From the NCBI RefSeq assembly GCF_009905375.1, contig NC_133655.1, positions 165,624,967 to 165,688,966 of the forward strand: a DNA stretch of 64,000 nt, given 5' to 3'. The notes beneath the pieces are model-generated. The model worked only from the letters and a program-made list of their open reading frames with translations. It had not been told where the DNA came from and searched no databases. Within the stretch, counting starts at the first letter, position 1, and every line of letters begins with the position of its first letter. Origin of the DNA: Apium graveolens. Taxonomy: Eukaryota > Streptophyta > Magnoliopsida > Apiales > Apiaceae. Below are positions 1-10,854 of the stretch, piece by piece. A program made the position numbers and the translations under genes.

Positions 1-4
1 CAAT

Positions 5-1567
5 TGTGGCACCCTCCAAACCCGGGTCAGAAGTTTGGGGTCCACACACACATCTTAATTATAACCTGCTTATAACAATAATAAAGATAATAATAATATA
101 TGCAATGACCCTACTTACCAACCACCACGGACCGCAACAGGTTAAAGTATGCATACAAGCCAAACACACTAATATATTACAAACCGTTCAAATCCCAACT
201 ATTTCAAATTCAAACTGAGTATTAAACATTATTACAAACTTTTACAAACTTAAATTATTCCAAAAGAAGCCTACTAGCTCAGCTTTCTCAACCTGAACCC
301 CTAGCTCTCGCGCTGGACTGGGGATCCACTTTACCAACTGGTTCCTTTTTAACTGGAAAGAATATAAACAACATCGCACAAATGAGCTAACTAGCTCAGC
401 AAGTCACAATGACAAAACTGAGAATAATGATCATTAGGTGAATATGGTTATGATATCAAGTGAACAATGGATTATGATTTACAATTGGATATTATACTTT
501 TAATTTAAAACCAAGGTTAGGCTGCTGATCAGTCACGCACTAACCCCGAGCAAGGCACACAGCATTGCTCTAACTACTGGATCCAAGGCACACATTGGCC
601 TAACTTGACCATTATATGGTCTGACCACGAATCTGGTCCACAATTTTATAAAAACAATCCAATTCTAACATAATAACAGAGTATGCAATATTAAACAATA
701 ACCGAAATCATTAACAACAATAAATGTTTAACAATGAAAGGGTTTCAATCCTTGTAAGGATCAATAAGGCAATTTAAAAGCTTGGATGCTGGGTAATGAA
801 AGAATTGGATAACAAAGGAATCAACGTTTCAAGGTTTCAAGGATTCGGTCTTTCAAAGTATAAGATACCATGGGTTGAGTATATAATAGTTCATTTCAGT
901 GTTTGGTATTTAGTTTGTATGTATTTGTAGAGTAGTATCGTAGATTTATGGTTCTTGTTTGGGTATACAATAATCAATGGATTAGAAAGAATATGATTCA
1001 TGGCTCAAGGACAATAACTGAAATCAGGATTTAGGTTTCTGTGCTTCAAAGCACTTGCAATATCACAGGATTATCAAGTACTACAATATCTCGAGAAAGT
1101 TCAGAACACTTGCCTGACATTAGCTTACTACACTGCACTCGTTTCCAATCACAACCGTCTTACTCTTCAACTATCTGTTTCCCTTTCTTACGTCTTGCCT
1201 CTTCTGCTCACATATCATAAGCATCTATCAATAATTTACTCATGGAATTCTATACAACACATACTTCTATCTACCCTTCGTTTTACCCAAATCCGATTAA
1301 CGGATTGAAAGTTATGCAATAATCAAGTAAACACCGAATATATAGACCGATAGTCAATTAACAAGTCACATGTAGCATATAATACATCACGTAATCAATG
1401 ATATATTATTTATAAAGAAGTCTCGGGTCATAAATAGGCTTTCTGGTATTTAAAATGATTTTTAAAACATTTTTCGGAATTAAAACGGGTCGTTGGATCA
1501 ATTTTGGGTTAATAAACAGGGTTCGGTTGGCCCATTCTGGCTCCGAAATAATTTTAGAATAATTATC
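5..1567 (-). repeat. Element A left (3') LTR, truncated
   Basis: This stretch aligns base for base, with scattered substitutions, to 6488-8053 of the right LTR. The match stops abruptly at about 1567-1570, where integrase coding sequence begins. About 1.87 kb of LTR, the polypurine tract and the end of integrase are missing. The outer terminus TGTGGCACC is intact and abuts the target duplication, so the loss is internal and happened after integration. No separate gene is present; the small open frames here are not conserved in the right LTR beyond what the alignment predicts. Confidence 0.88.
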
Positions 1568-2334
1568 GATCAGATACAATAGACACTGGAACTCCATGAC
1601 GAACTACGATCTCTTTCAAGTACATATGAACTAACTTGTCGAGCGAAAATCGTTCATTTATAGGCAGAAAATGAGCTGACTTGGTAAGTCTATCTACTAT
1701 AACCCAAATGGCATCATGATTAGTCCTTGTCCTTGGTAATCCAACTATGAAATCCATGGTAATATGTTCCCACTTCCATTCTGGAATCTCCAATGGTTGT
1801 AGCAATCCGCTTGGTCTCTGATGCTCTGCTTTAACTCTGACAGGTATAGCATTTGCTAATCCATTCCGCAATTTCCCTCTTCATATCTGGCCACCAATAA
1901 TTCTTCTTTAAATCTCTGTACATTTTGGTAATCCCTGGATGGATGGAATATCTTGAACTATGTGCCTCTTGTAAAATTTCATTTTTCAGCTCCGTCACTG
2001 GTGGAATCCAAATTCTTGAGGAAAACCTAAGAATACCTTGATCATCTTGTTGTGTGCATAATTCCTCACCTACCAAACTATTTATATCTTGATCCATTAC
2101 CTCTTTCTGGCATTTCTTTATTTTCTCCAATAACTCCGGTTGGAAAATCATATTGTACACTTTTGCTTCCTCAGGCTTGCAAATTCTAATCTCCAATTCC
2201 AATTTTTGAAATTCTTTATATATCTCTTCAGGTACGGATAATACATTTAACTTTTCCTTCCGACTTAACGCATCTGCTACAACGTTCGCCTTACCGGGAT
2301 GATAATTAATCGAGCAATCATAATCCTTAATCAA
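1563..2334 (-). pseudogene. pol: Element A RNase H end and integrase, truncated
   Basis: Two overlapping frames. 1831-2334 carries the end of RNase H ([20 protein letters not shown]) and the integrase zinc-binding HHCC region ending at CYTCQ. A two-base loss at about 1838 shifts into 1563-1871, which carries [14 protein letters not shown], the first catalytic Asp in MDFIVGLP, and the second in VSDR. The sequence then stops against LTR DNA. The catalytic Glu, the C-terminal domain and any chromodomain are absent. The truncation coincides with the truncated LTR end, so one deletion explains both. Confidence 0.85.
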
Positions 2335-2349
2335 TTCTAACCATCTCCT

Positions 2350-3702
2350 TTATCTCATATTAAGTTCCTTCTGGGTAAATATATATTTCAAACTTTTGTG
2401 ATCTGTGAAAATCTCACACTTTTCTCCATACAAATAATATCTCCAAATTTTCAAAGCGAAAACTATAGCTGCTAACTCAAAATCATGAGTAGGGTACTTC
2501 TGTTCGTGTGGTTTCAATTGCCTTGACACATACGCAATCACCTTGTCGTGCTGCATAAGAACACATCCTAATCCTTTGTAGGAAGCATCGCTATAAATTA
2601 CGAAATTCCCTTGATCGTCTGGAAGTGACAAAACAGGTGTTGTGATTAATCTCCGCTTCAATTCCTGAAAACTTTCTTCGCACTTGTCATTCCATATAAA
2701 CTTTTCATTCTTTCGTGTAAGCTTTGTCAATGGTGTTGCAATTCTTGAGAAATTCTGAACGAATCGTCGATAATATCCTGCCAATCCCAAGAAACTTCTT
2801 ACCTCAGTGGGTGTTCTCGGTCTTTCCCAATTCGTAATTGCCTCGATCTTTGCCGGGTCCACTTTGATCCCTTCGTTACTGACTATGTGTCCTAAGAACT
2901 GAACTTCCTGTAGCCAAAACTCACACTTCGACAATTTAGCATATAACTTCTTTTTCCTTAAAATCTCCAAAGCTGTCCTTAAATGTTCCGCATGATCCTC
3001 CTCCGTCTTTGAATAGATCAAAATATCGTCTATAAATACTATAACGAACTTGTCCAAATATTCCTTGAAAATTCTGTTCATCAGGTCCATAAATGCTGTT
3101 GGGGCGTTGGTCAATCCAAAAGACATCACTAAAAACTCGTAATGCCCATACCTTGTTCTGAAAGCTGTCTTTGGTATATCTTCTGGTTTAATCTTCAGTT
3201 GATGATATCCCGATCTTAAATCGATTTTGGAGAAATACTTGGCTCCCTTCAATTGGTCAAACAAATCATCAATTCTGGGTAACGGATACTTATTCTTGAT
3301 CGTGAACTTATTGAGCTCCCTATAGTCGATGCACAGTCTCATGCTTCCATCTTTCTTCTTAACAAATAATACCGGTGCACCCCACGGGGATATGCTGGGT
3401 CTAATTACTCCTTTCTCTAACAGCTCTTGCAATTGCTTTGCTAATTCTTTCATCTCAACGGGGGCCATTCTATACGGGGCCTTGGATACTGGTTCGGTTC
3501 CAGGTGCTAAATCAATTGCAAATTCAATTTCTCTATCTGGAGGAAGTCCTGGTAACTCGTCGGGAAATACGTTTGGAAATTCATTTACAACTGGAATATC
3601 TTCAAGTTTTGCTGGCTTCTGACTTCTGTCGATCACATATGCTATGAAATGCTCACATCCTTGTCGTAGTAACTTCTTGGCTTGAATCATCATTAAGAAC
3701 AT
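2350..3702 (-). pseudogene. pol: Element A reverse transcriptase-RNase H, truncated by nonsense codon
   Basis: A frame of 450 codons. It contains the linker after protease, the RT fingers ([25 protein letters not shown]), the catalytic FIDD followed by ILIYSK, the thumb, and the RNase H start ([11 protein letters not shown]). It stops at 2350, where the Gln codon in the conserved NMRQRRWLE stretch (as seen in M and F) has become TAA. The upstream boundary with protease is a one-base frameshift, so this frame is now separated from gag. One polymerase-motif change is visible relative to M and F: MSFGLTN in place of MPFGLTN. The active-site aspartates are intact. Confidence 0.87.
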
Positions 3703-5384
3703 CTTACCTGCTTCTGTCCCTTGAACGTTACTATTCTTTCATCTGGCGTTTTCACCATTACTTTCTTATTTTGACAATCTATCTGAGCATCATGCTTAGA
3801 TAACCAATCCATTCCTAATATAACGTCAAATTCTCCTAACTTAAACGGTATCAAATCTACACAAAACTTACTACCAGAAATCTCAATCTCACAATTCCCA
3901 CAAACTTGGTTAACAGTTACACGTTCTTGATTTGCTAATTCCACAGTCATTATTTCATTTAAATATCCAACTGGATAATTTAACTTACTAACAAAATCTT
4001 GCGAAACAAACGATCGAGTTGCTCCCGAATCTATTAACACTTTGGCACATAAAGAATTCACATTAAGCGTACCTGCCACGACATCCGTATCCTGGATCGC
4101 ATCCTTCACCGACATGTCAAAAACTCTAGCCCTCGGAGTCTCATTCACTGTTGGGGTAGATTCCTTAATCCTTAATACATTACTGACTGGGGTTGGTGTC
4201 TTGCAATCCCTGGCCATATGTCCCGGCTTCCCACATTTAAAGCATGTAAATCCAATGACTGGAACTTTCACTGCTGGATTCCGGATAGGTTGATCCTTAT
4301 TTGTTGGCTCTCTTGCTGGCTGATTTCGGCACTCCCTCGAGTAGTGCCCTTTCTGGTTGCATTTAAAACATACCACATTCAACTTGTTACAAACTCCTCC
4401 ATGCTTCTTTCCACATACTTGACAATCTGGAAAAGTTAATCTCAACTGATTCGGCTGATTCACATTAGCTGAATGATTGCCCTGGCCTCCGTCTCCTGCA
4501 TTTTGTCTCCTAAAATTAAAATTTCTCCCTGGCTGAAACTTGCCCTTCTTAAAATTTGAAAACTTCCCTGTTTGTGACTGACCCTCACTTCCCTCAACTT
4601 TCCTTTTCTTGCTTTCCTTTTCTTTCTGGAACATCTCACTCTCTGTCTCTGCGATCATAGCTTTCTGTACAACCCCGACATAGGTATCCAATTCAAAAAT
4701 AGCTACCTTCCCTCTGATCCATGGCTTCAAGCCTTGCTGGAATCTCTTAGCTTTCTTTCTATCAGTATCAACATACGACGGCACATACCTTGACAATTCC
4801 TCAAACTTCCCCTCATAATCTGTTACCGATATGTTTCCTTGCTTTAATTCTAAAAACTTCAGCTCCATTTGATCCTGAACAAACTGAGGAAAATACCTTT
4901 CTAAAAACAATTCCTTAAACCTTTCCCAAGTAATAACATCTGTGCTTTCCAATGTTTTCACCATTTCCCACCAATAGGTGGCCTCATTCTTCAGATATTA
5001 ACTTGCAAATTCAACCTTCTGCTCCTCTTTCACTTTTACCAAGGCAAAAGCCTTCTCTATTTCCTTTAACCATACATTTGCTTCAATTGGCTCTAAGGAA
5101 CCCTTGAATTCTGGTGGGTTTACTACCTGAAAAGTTTTGAAAGTTACCTGGGGATTGTTCTGTCTCTGCTGTTGTTGTGCCAGGTGAACTGTTTGTTGGG
5201 CCAAGATTTGAAGAATCTGGGCTATTGTTGGGTCCATGGGTCCTGGGTTCACATTCTGGTTTATATCATTTTGGTTGTTATTGTTGTTGTTGTTGGTTTC
5301 TTCATTCTGGGTGTTGGTGCGGGTATTTCTTCTGGGAGGCATTTTCTGTAAAGAATCAATCAATTTATTTAGCTTTTGAATCAA
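3693..5384 (-). pseudogene. gag: Element A gag-protease, broken
   Basis: The start ATG at 5384 is followed by MPPRR and an Asn/Gln-rich N-terminus, as in Tekay Gag. The capsid-like region starts in the first frame (to 4998) and is cut by a nonsense codon at about 4998, where a Tyr codon has become TAA just before the conserved YLK...YWWE stretch. The same frame resumes to 3693 with the rest of capsid, a basic linker, and two CCHC zinc knuckles separated by about 30 residues (CFKCNQKGHYSREC and CFKCGKPGHMARDC). The protease motif IDSGATRSF follows. A one-base deletion near 3702 shifts the frame at the protease/RT boundary. A 3' splice-site-like TTCTTTACAG lies 3 bases before the ATG. Confidence 0.85.
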
Positions 5385-5797
5385 ATCTTTGTATAAAAGA
5401 AAAGTTTTGTAAAATAGAAATATCTCTTTTTGAAAACAGTTGTAACTAAGTAAATTGCATGCTTCTTTACAGAATATAAACAGTTATAGAAAACAGGGTA
5501 CATGGTATCACAGGATATTCTGGTGCAATAAATAAGGTAAAGTAAAACAGGTGCAATAAAATAAATGACAGTGTTGGAAAGGAAAAGGTACTGATATATA
5601 GATCAAAAGTTTTAGGTAGTACAAGCGTAAAGACGCTTCGAAAGTAAAAGCAAAAAGGGTACAACAACCTACTCACTAGTCAGCATCGTTAGTTTATAAA
5701 TACAACTCAAAAGTCTACTGATACACACTACACACTATTGTCCATACTACATAACCATAACAACACCGCTCAACATCTCCATCTCAAAATCTCTAAC
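5385..5797 (-). other. Element A spacer between ORF0 and gag
   Basis: About 410 bp without a supported gene. On the minus strand it is A/T-rich and ends with a pyrimidine stretch and TTTACAG just before the gag ATG, which resembles a plant 3' splice site. Nothing else is recognised. Confidence 0.5.
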
Positions 5798-6309
5798 TCA
5801 TGGCAAATCTGGACCTCCTATCTCCTCAAGCTCTTCTAGGATCCACTTAGCCCACTCCACTAGGAAATCATGGGTGATATCCTCATGTGTAGCCTCAACA
5901 ATCCTCACAGCAGCTGTTCTGCGAAACTCCTGAAGCCTCTCCCTAAGTCGCCTCTCACCACTCCCCATCTCTCTGGTATGCATGATATGCAATAACTCCT
6001 GGATCTGACCCTGTAGGAATCGCTGCTCCATAAGGCAAGCCTCAAACTGATGATATGGAACAGGATAGGAAGAGAACTAGAAAGGTACTCCTGTGACTGA
6101 ATGACTAGTAAGCCTGAATCAGCAGGTGGGGGTCCTCTAACAGGTGGCCTCATGCCTGGAGGTGGAATAGCCTGCAATGGTACGGGCTGCAACACCGGTG
6201 GAGGTAGAATAGCCAATGCTGGTGGAATAACAGGATGTGGATCCGATGCTGGTGCTCCAACTAAAGGCTCTGAGTGATCAGCTGATACGGGAATAAAAGA
6301 GTCGGCCAT
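5798..6309 (-). pseudogene. Element A extra ORF upstream of gag (ORF0), frameshifted
   Basis: An ATG at 6309 opens a frame with a proline-rich N-terminal part (about 55 residues, repeated PPP and PVR groups). At about 6030-6075 the frame is lost, and a second frame (start at 6031) continues to a stop at 5798 with about 75 residues rich in Glu, Arg and Leu, predicted helical. Reading through one small indel would give a single protein of about 165-170 residues. The Leu/Glu helix pattern, with a shared LQG group followed by heptad-like spacing, loosely resembles ORF0 of M and F, which sits at the same place between primer site and gag. No known domain is recognised. A function cannot be assigned. 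Confidence 0.55.
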
Positions 6310-6487
6310 CTCTGCTATCTGAAATCATATCGTAATATAAGAATCTCGTACCACGACGTAAACTATACTAATACCGGTTATACCATAACACTCAACCTCT
6401 CGACGTTCTATCATCCTATACCTTACTTCTAATCCTATCCCTCTACCCATTCCCGTCAACCTAGGCTTGTGTCAGTGACTTATAACC
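6310..6487 (-). other. Element A leader and primer-site region
   Basis: The bases next to the 5' LTR read, on the minus strand, GGTTATAAGTCACTGAC. This is not the initiator-Met primer site seen in B-family elements, and I cannot match it to a tRNA by eye. The remainder is short leader before the ORF0 ATG, with a TTTCAG 9 bases before that ATG. Confidence 0.45.
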
Positions 6488-9400
6488 TGTGGCGCCCACC
6501 AAACCCGGGTCAGAAGTTTGGGGTCCACACACACACCTTAATTATAACCTGCTTATAACAATAATAAAGATAATAATAATATATGAAATGACCCTACTTA
6601 CCAACCACCACGGACCGCAACAGGTTAAAGTATGCACACAAGCCAAACACACTAATATATTACAAACCGTTCAAATCCCAACTATTTCAAATTCAAACTG
6701 AGTATTAAACATTATTACAAACTTTTACAAACTTAAATTATTCCAAAAGAAGCCTACTAGCTCAGCTTTCTCAACCTGAACCCCTAGCTCTCGCGTTGGA
6801 CTGGGGATCCTCTTTACCAACTGGTTCCTTTTTAACTGGAAAGAATATAAACAACATCGCACAAATGAGCTAACTAGCTCAGCAAGTCACAATGACAAAA
6901 CTGAGAATAATGATCATCAGGTGAATATGGTTATGATATCAAGTGAACAATGGATTATGATTTAGAATTGGATATTATACTTTTAATTTAAAACCAAGGT
7001 TAGGCTGCTGATCAGTCACGCACTAACCCCGAGCAAGGCACACAGCATTGCTCTAACTACTGGATCCAAGGCACACATTGGCCTAACTTGACCATTATAT
7101 GGTCTGACCACGAATCTGGTCCACAATTTTATAAAAACAATCCAATTCTAACATAATAACAGAGTATGCAATAATAAACAATAACTAAAATCATTAACAA
7201 TAATAAATGTTTAACAATGAAAGGGTTTCAATCCTTGTAAGGATCAATAAGGCAATTTAAAAGCTTGGATGCTGGGTAATGAAAGAATTGGATAACAAAG
7301 GAATCAACGTTTCAAGGTTTCAAGGATTCGGTCTTTCAAAGTATAAGATACCATGGGTTGAGTATATAATAGTTCATTTCAGTGTTTGGTATTTAGTTTG
7401 TATGTATTTGTAGAGTAGTATCGTAGATTTATCGTTCTTATTTGGGTATACAATAATCAATGGATTAGAAAGAATATGATTCATGGCTCAAGGACAATAA
7501 CTGAAATCAGGATTTAGGATTCTGTGCTTCAAAGCACTTGCAATATCACAGGATTATCAAGTACTACAATATCTCGAGAAAGTTCAGAACACTTGCCTGA
7601 TATTAGCTTACTACACTGCACTTGTGTTCAATCACAACCGTCTTACTCTTCAACTATCTGTTTCTCTTTCTTACGTCTTGCCTCTTCTGCTCACATATCA
7701 TAAGCATCTATCAATAATTTACTCATGGAATTCTATTCAACACATACTTTTATCTACCCTTCGTTTTACCCAAATCCGATTAAAGGATTGAAAGTTATGC
7801 AATAATCAAGTAAACACCGAATATATAGACCGATAGTCAATTAAAAAGTCACATGTAGCATATAATACATCACGTAATCAATGATATATTATTTATAAAG
7901 AAGTCTCGGGTCATAAATAGGCTTTCTGGTATTTAAAATGATTTTTAAAACATTTTTCGGAATTAAAACGGGTCGTTGGATCAATTTCGGGTTAATAAAC
8001 AGGGTTCGGTTGGCCCATTCTGGCTCCGAAATAATTTTAGAATAATTATCGAGCCTTGGAAATAATTTAGAATAATATTTTAAAGCTCGAAACTATTTTT
8101 CAGAATTTTTAAATCATTTTTAAATAATTAAATCTAATTAAATAACTAATTAAAATCAATTAATAATTAATTAAATCAATTCATCAATTAATTTTCGAAT
8201 TAATTGACCAATTAATCAATTATAAATTAACTGAAATTAATTAACTAATTAATTTAGATTTATTTGTGAATTAAAAATAATTTTCAGAATTAAAATAATA
8301 ATTTTTAGAATTTTCATAATTTAAAAATGAATTTTTATAATAAAAATAAATAGGAAATATGATTTTTAAACATTTTATAAACAGGAATCCTAAATTTGCA
8401 AAGTCTGGAAACTTCAGGGACCTAACTGCATCGTTTTTAAAAGTTGGGGTACTAAACTGTATTTTTCCAGCCCGTCGCCGGAAAACAGTCGGGTTCGCCG
8501 GAGAACACGTTCCCGGCGTCCTCACCCCACCAACACCTCAGATCACATCTACACAACATCAGGAACACAACCATGCAATCAATTCATCCTAACAATCCCT
8601 GAGTTGGCCGGAATTTGGCCGTGAAGTTTTCCAGTTTCCGGCGAACATCGGAAAACTTCAAAACACAACTCCCTTCTCTACAGACCTCGTTGGTTCAAGA
8701 AACTTATACGACTAGATTGCAAATTTCACAGAGAACACAACCCACTATAACACAACATCAATCTATCATAGAATAAGAAACCCCCAAATTTCAATTAAGA
8801 ACATTCATACGGGTTATAAACCCTAATTTTGAAATTCGAAAATCAAACTTAAATTTGAACATGTTATTGAACTCCAAATCAGCGTATGACATATGAAAAT
8901 CATCAGGAAAACAAGCTCTACAACATGCAATCATCAAATCATACAAACAATCATCCGAACAAAAATTCATATTTTTAATAAAATAAATTCGAAAATAAAT
9001 AAATTTTTAGAAAAATAACCTTGATTTCTGCAGTGAAACAAAGCTCAGAATCTGATAGAACACTTCAAATCCTTCATTTTGGTTACTCAAGCTTTGAAAA
9101 CAGAGATCGGTAACGCCTTCGTTTTGCTGTTTGATTCTTAGAACAGTTTATGTAATTAGGGTTTTTCTCTGAAAATTATATAATTAACTATCTGCAAATG
9201 ATTTTGATACGAAATAAAATACGGAAAAAGGCTATTTATAATTATGGAAAATTTGTATCCCGTTGGATCATTCCGGATATAAAACGGTACGTTTATTTGT
9301 AAAAACTGATCCAAACGGTATCGGTTTTCGGGATAATTATCCAAATCAGTACAATTTGTGTTACGGTCTTGGTCTCAGCGCCTGGTTACACGTATTACGA

Positions 9401-9921
9401 AGTGATAATTGTGATAGTTTAATAAAAAGCTCCCGTTTATCGAAAATACGGGTTTTATTGATTTACCGAAATGAATATTGTATCGAAAATGTTGCGCCGG
9501 GACCCACGCAGGACAAACCGTAAGCCGGATCGAAAAAGTCGAAACATGGAATATGCTCGGAATATTACAATTAGGTTAGGAAGGAGTTCTCGAAAGAGTT
9601 TCGGGTTCCAAAAACGTAACAACGGTTGACGTCGGTTGGTTCCCGTTTTTATAAAATAGATTTTAATTACCCGGAAAAAAGATTTTAGAAATTTCATATG
9701 ATTCTTATAAATCCATAAACCAACATAAAAATAATTAGGAAGATATGACAATTATCTATATTTTATTTTGGACATATAAAAATTAAAATACTCAATTAAT
9801 ATTATTTTTGAATATTCAAGTACAGATAACACTTAACAATTAGCTCACAGAATAGATACTGAACACACATAATAATTATATAATAGCAAAAATAATTACA
9901 CGATATATCCCGAATATTACA
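6488..9921 (-). repeat. Element A right (5') LTR, full length (3434 bp)
   Basis: TGTGGCGCC at 6488 to ATTACA at 9921, giving the TG...CA ends expected of an LTR. The left third matches 5-1567. The rest is present only once because of the deletion at the other end. It is AT-rich, with a strongly A/T run at 8080-8400. On the minus strand a TATA-like box lies at 9232-9240, followed by a leader-like stretch containing AAAACCCTAA at about 9160, which looks like a plant transcription start region. No protein-coding gene is supported inside it. Confidence 0.88.
9232..9240 (-). promoter_or_regulatory. Putative TATA box in 5' LTR of element A
   Basis: On the minus strand the sequence reads TATAAATAG, close to the plant TATA consensus. 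It lies about 690 bp into the 5' LTR, and downstream (leftward) is a pyrimidine/A-rich leader with AAACCCTAAT. The position suits the U3/R boundary of the element. This is inference from motif and position; there is no transcript evidence. Confidence 0.4.
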
Positions 9922-10104
9922 GCAATAGTGTCGTCCGACCCAGAGGATGTCGAGGAATGCGCCCTTTGCTGACAACCAATAAGAGGAGTATTAATAATAA
10001 TTTACTTAACCTACTCTCTCGTATATTATCTATAACCTACACACATATCCTATAACCTATTTGGGCTGTCCAGGGACTTTAAACCGTAGCTCTGATACCA
10101 AAAC
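9922..10104 (-). mobile_element. B-old leader fragment with primer site and start of ORF0
   Basis: This is the only internal part of B-old in the window. It aligns closely to the leader of M (20161-20283) and F (24322-24500, inverted). On the minus strand the order is LTR end, spacer GGTTT, primer site TGGTATCAGAGC (10088-10099), then leader and the serine-rich start of ORF0. Element A interrupts it at GCAAT. B-old internal sequence beyond this point is left of the window. Confidence 0.88.
10088..10099 (-). other. Primer binding site of B-old
   Basis: Minus-strand TGGTATCAGAGC, five bases inside the LTR end. It is complementary to the 3' end of plant initiator-methionine tRNA, the usual primer of Tekay elements. 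Confidence 0.9.
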
Positions 10105-10854
10105 CTGTCACGCCCCCAACTTAAACAGCAAATTAGATATAACTATTACAACATTTTAAAAGAAGAATACACAATCAACTCCAAGATCTTACAGTTTAGG
10201 GTTTGGAACAGCCCAACACTACCAACTATTACATCTGATTAAAAGTACCGAGTCCTCACACAAACTATTATTACTTATTCTACCTGAGCTCGAACATAAG
10301 CATCAGCATCACAGGTCTTACGGGCAGTCTGCTTGAATCTAACCATAGCTGCTAGCTGTAATATCAGGGTAAAGCAAGGAGTGAGCCAAATGCTCAATAA
10401 GTGCTAACAGTACGACACAAAACATAAATCAAGATATACATTAAAGAATGACAATGGAAAGACATAACCAATGGTAACGAGAGATAAAACTATGTGAGGT
10501 GGCATCATTTTGCTTGTATCAAAATAATTTTAAAATCATGTCTTAATCAAAATCATTTTATGACGCTACGGATTACAGCCGGTGATCAGCCGCGAAGTAA
10601 TCCCGAACCTCGCTGGGTTCTAAAACATTAACGGGAATCCCTAGGCAACTTTTAAGCCTAATATAAGTGTGGAAAGGACTCGCGTCTCAGTCCAGATCCA
10701 CTATTCTAGGAAAACATTTATCCCCCTTGGGACTGAAAACCCATATTTTATTTATTTCAAAAACTAATGCCGAATTATAACAAAATCTCTTTTAACAGTA
10801 AACATTTTTATTAAGGGATTATAGATCAACTCGAAATACGGGAAATATGGTACT
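10105..10854 (-). repeat. B-old 5' LTR, first part (split by M)
   Basis: TGTCACGCCCCC at 10105 is the LTR terminus next to the primer site. The match to the M and F LTRs runs until GTACT at 10850-10854, where M is inserted. It resumes after the second GTACT at 37921. Together the pieces make an LTR of about 3.99 kb, close to the 4038 bp of M and F. Confidence 0.9.

Larger units (their letters stand above)
5..9921 (-). mobile_element. Element A: decayed Ty3/gypsy (Tekay-like) LTR retrotransposon
   Basis: Seen: the element begins TGTGGCACC at 5 and ends ATTACA at 9921. It is flanked by GCAAT at 9922-9926 and CAAT at 1-4, so the window starts one base inside the left target duplication. Reading on the minus strand, the 5' LTR is 6488-9921, followed by leader, an extra ORF, gag, protease, RT/RNase H and a partial integrase, then a truncated 3' LTR at 5-1567. 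The coding region has two nonsense codons and several frameshifts, and the end of integrase is deleted, so the element cannot be autonomous. Protein similarity to elements M and F (about half the residues in RT by eye) places it in the same broad clade. The two LTRs differ at roughly two dozen sites over about 1.56 kb, so it is older than M and F. It sits inside the leader of B-old. Confidence 0.9.

Noticed and set aside
6490..6500. TGGCGCCCACC as a lysine-tRNA primer site
   Set aside because: It is in the wrong orientation and lies inside the LTR terminus; the gag-pol frames of A run on the minus strand.
8271..8592. Open frames in the AT-rich part of the element A LTR as a captured host gene
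   Set aside because: Low-complexity, no recognised domain, and no second copy to test conservation.
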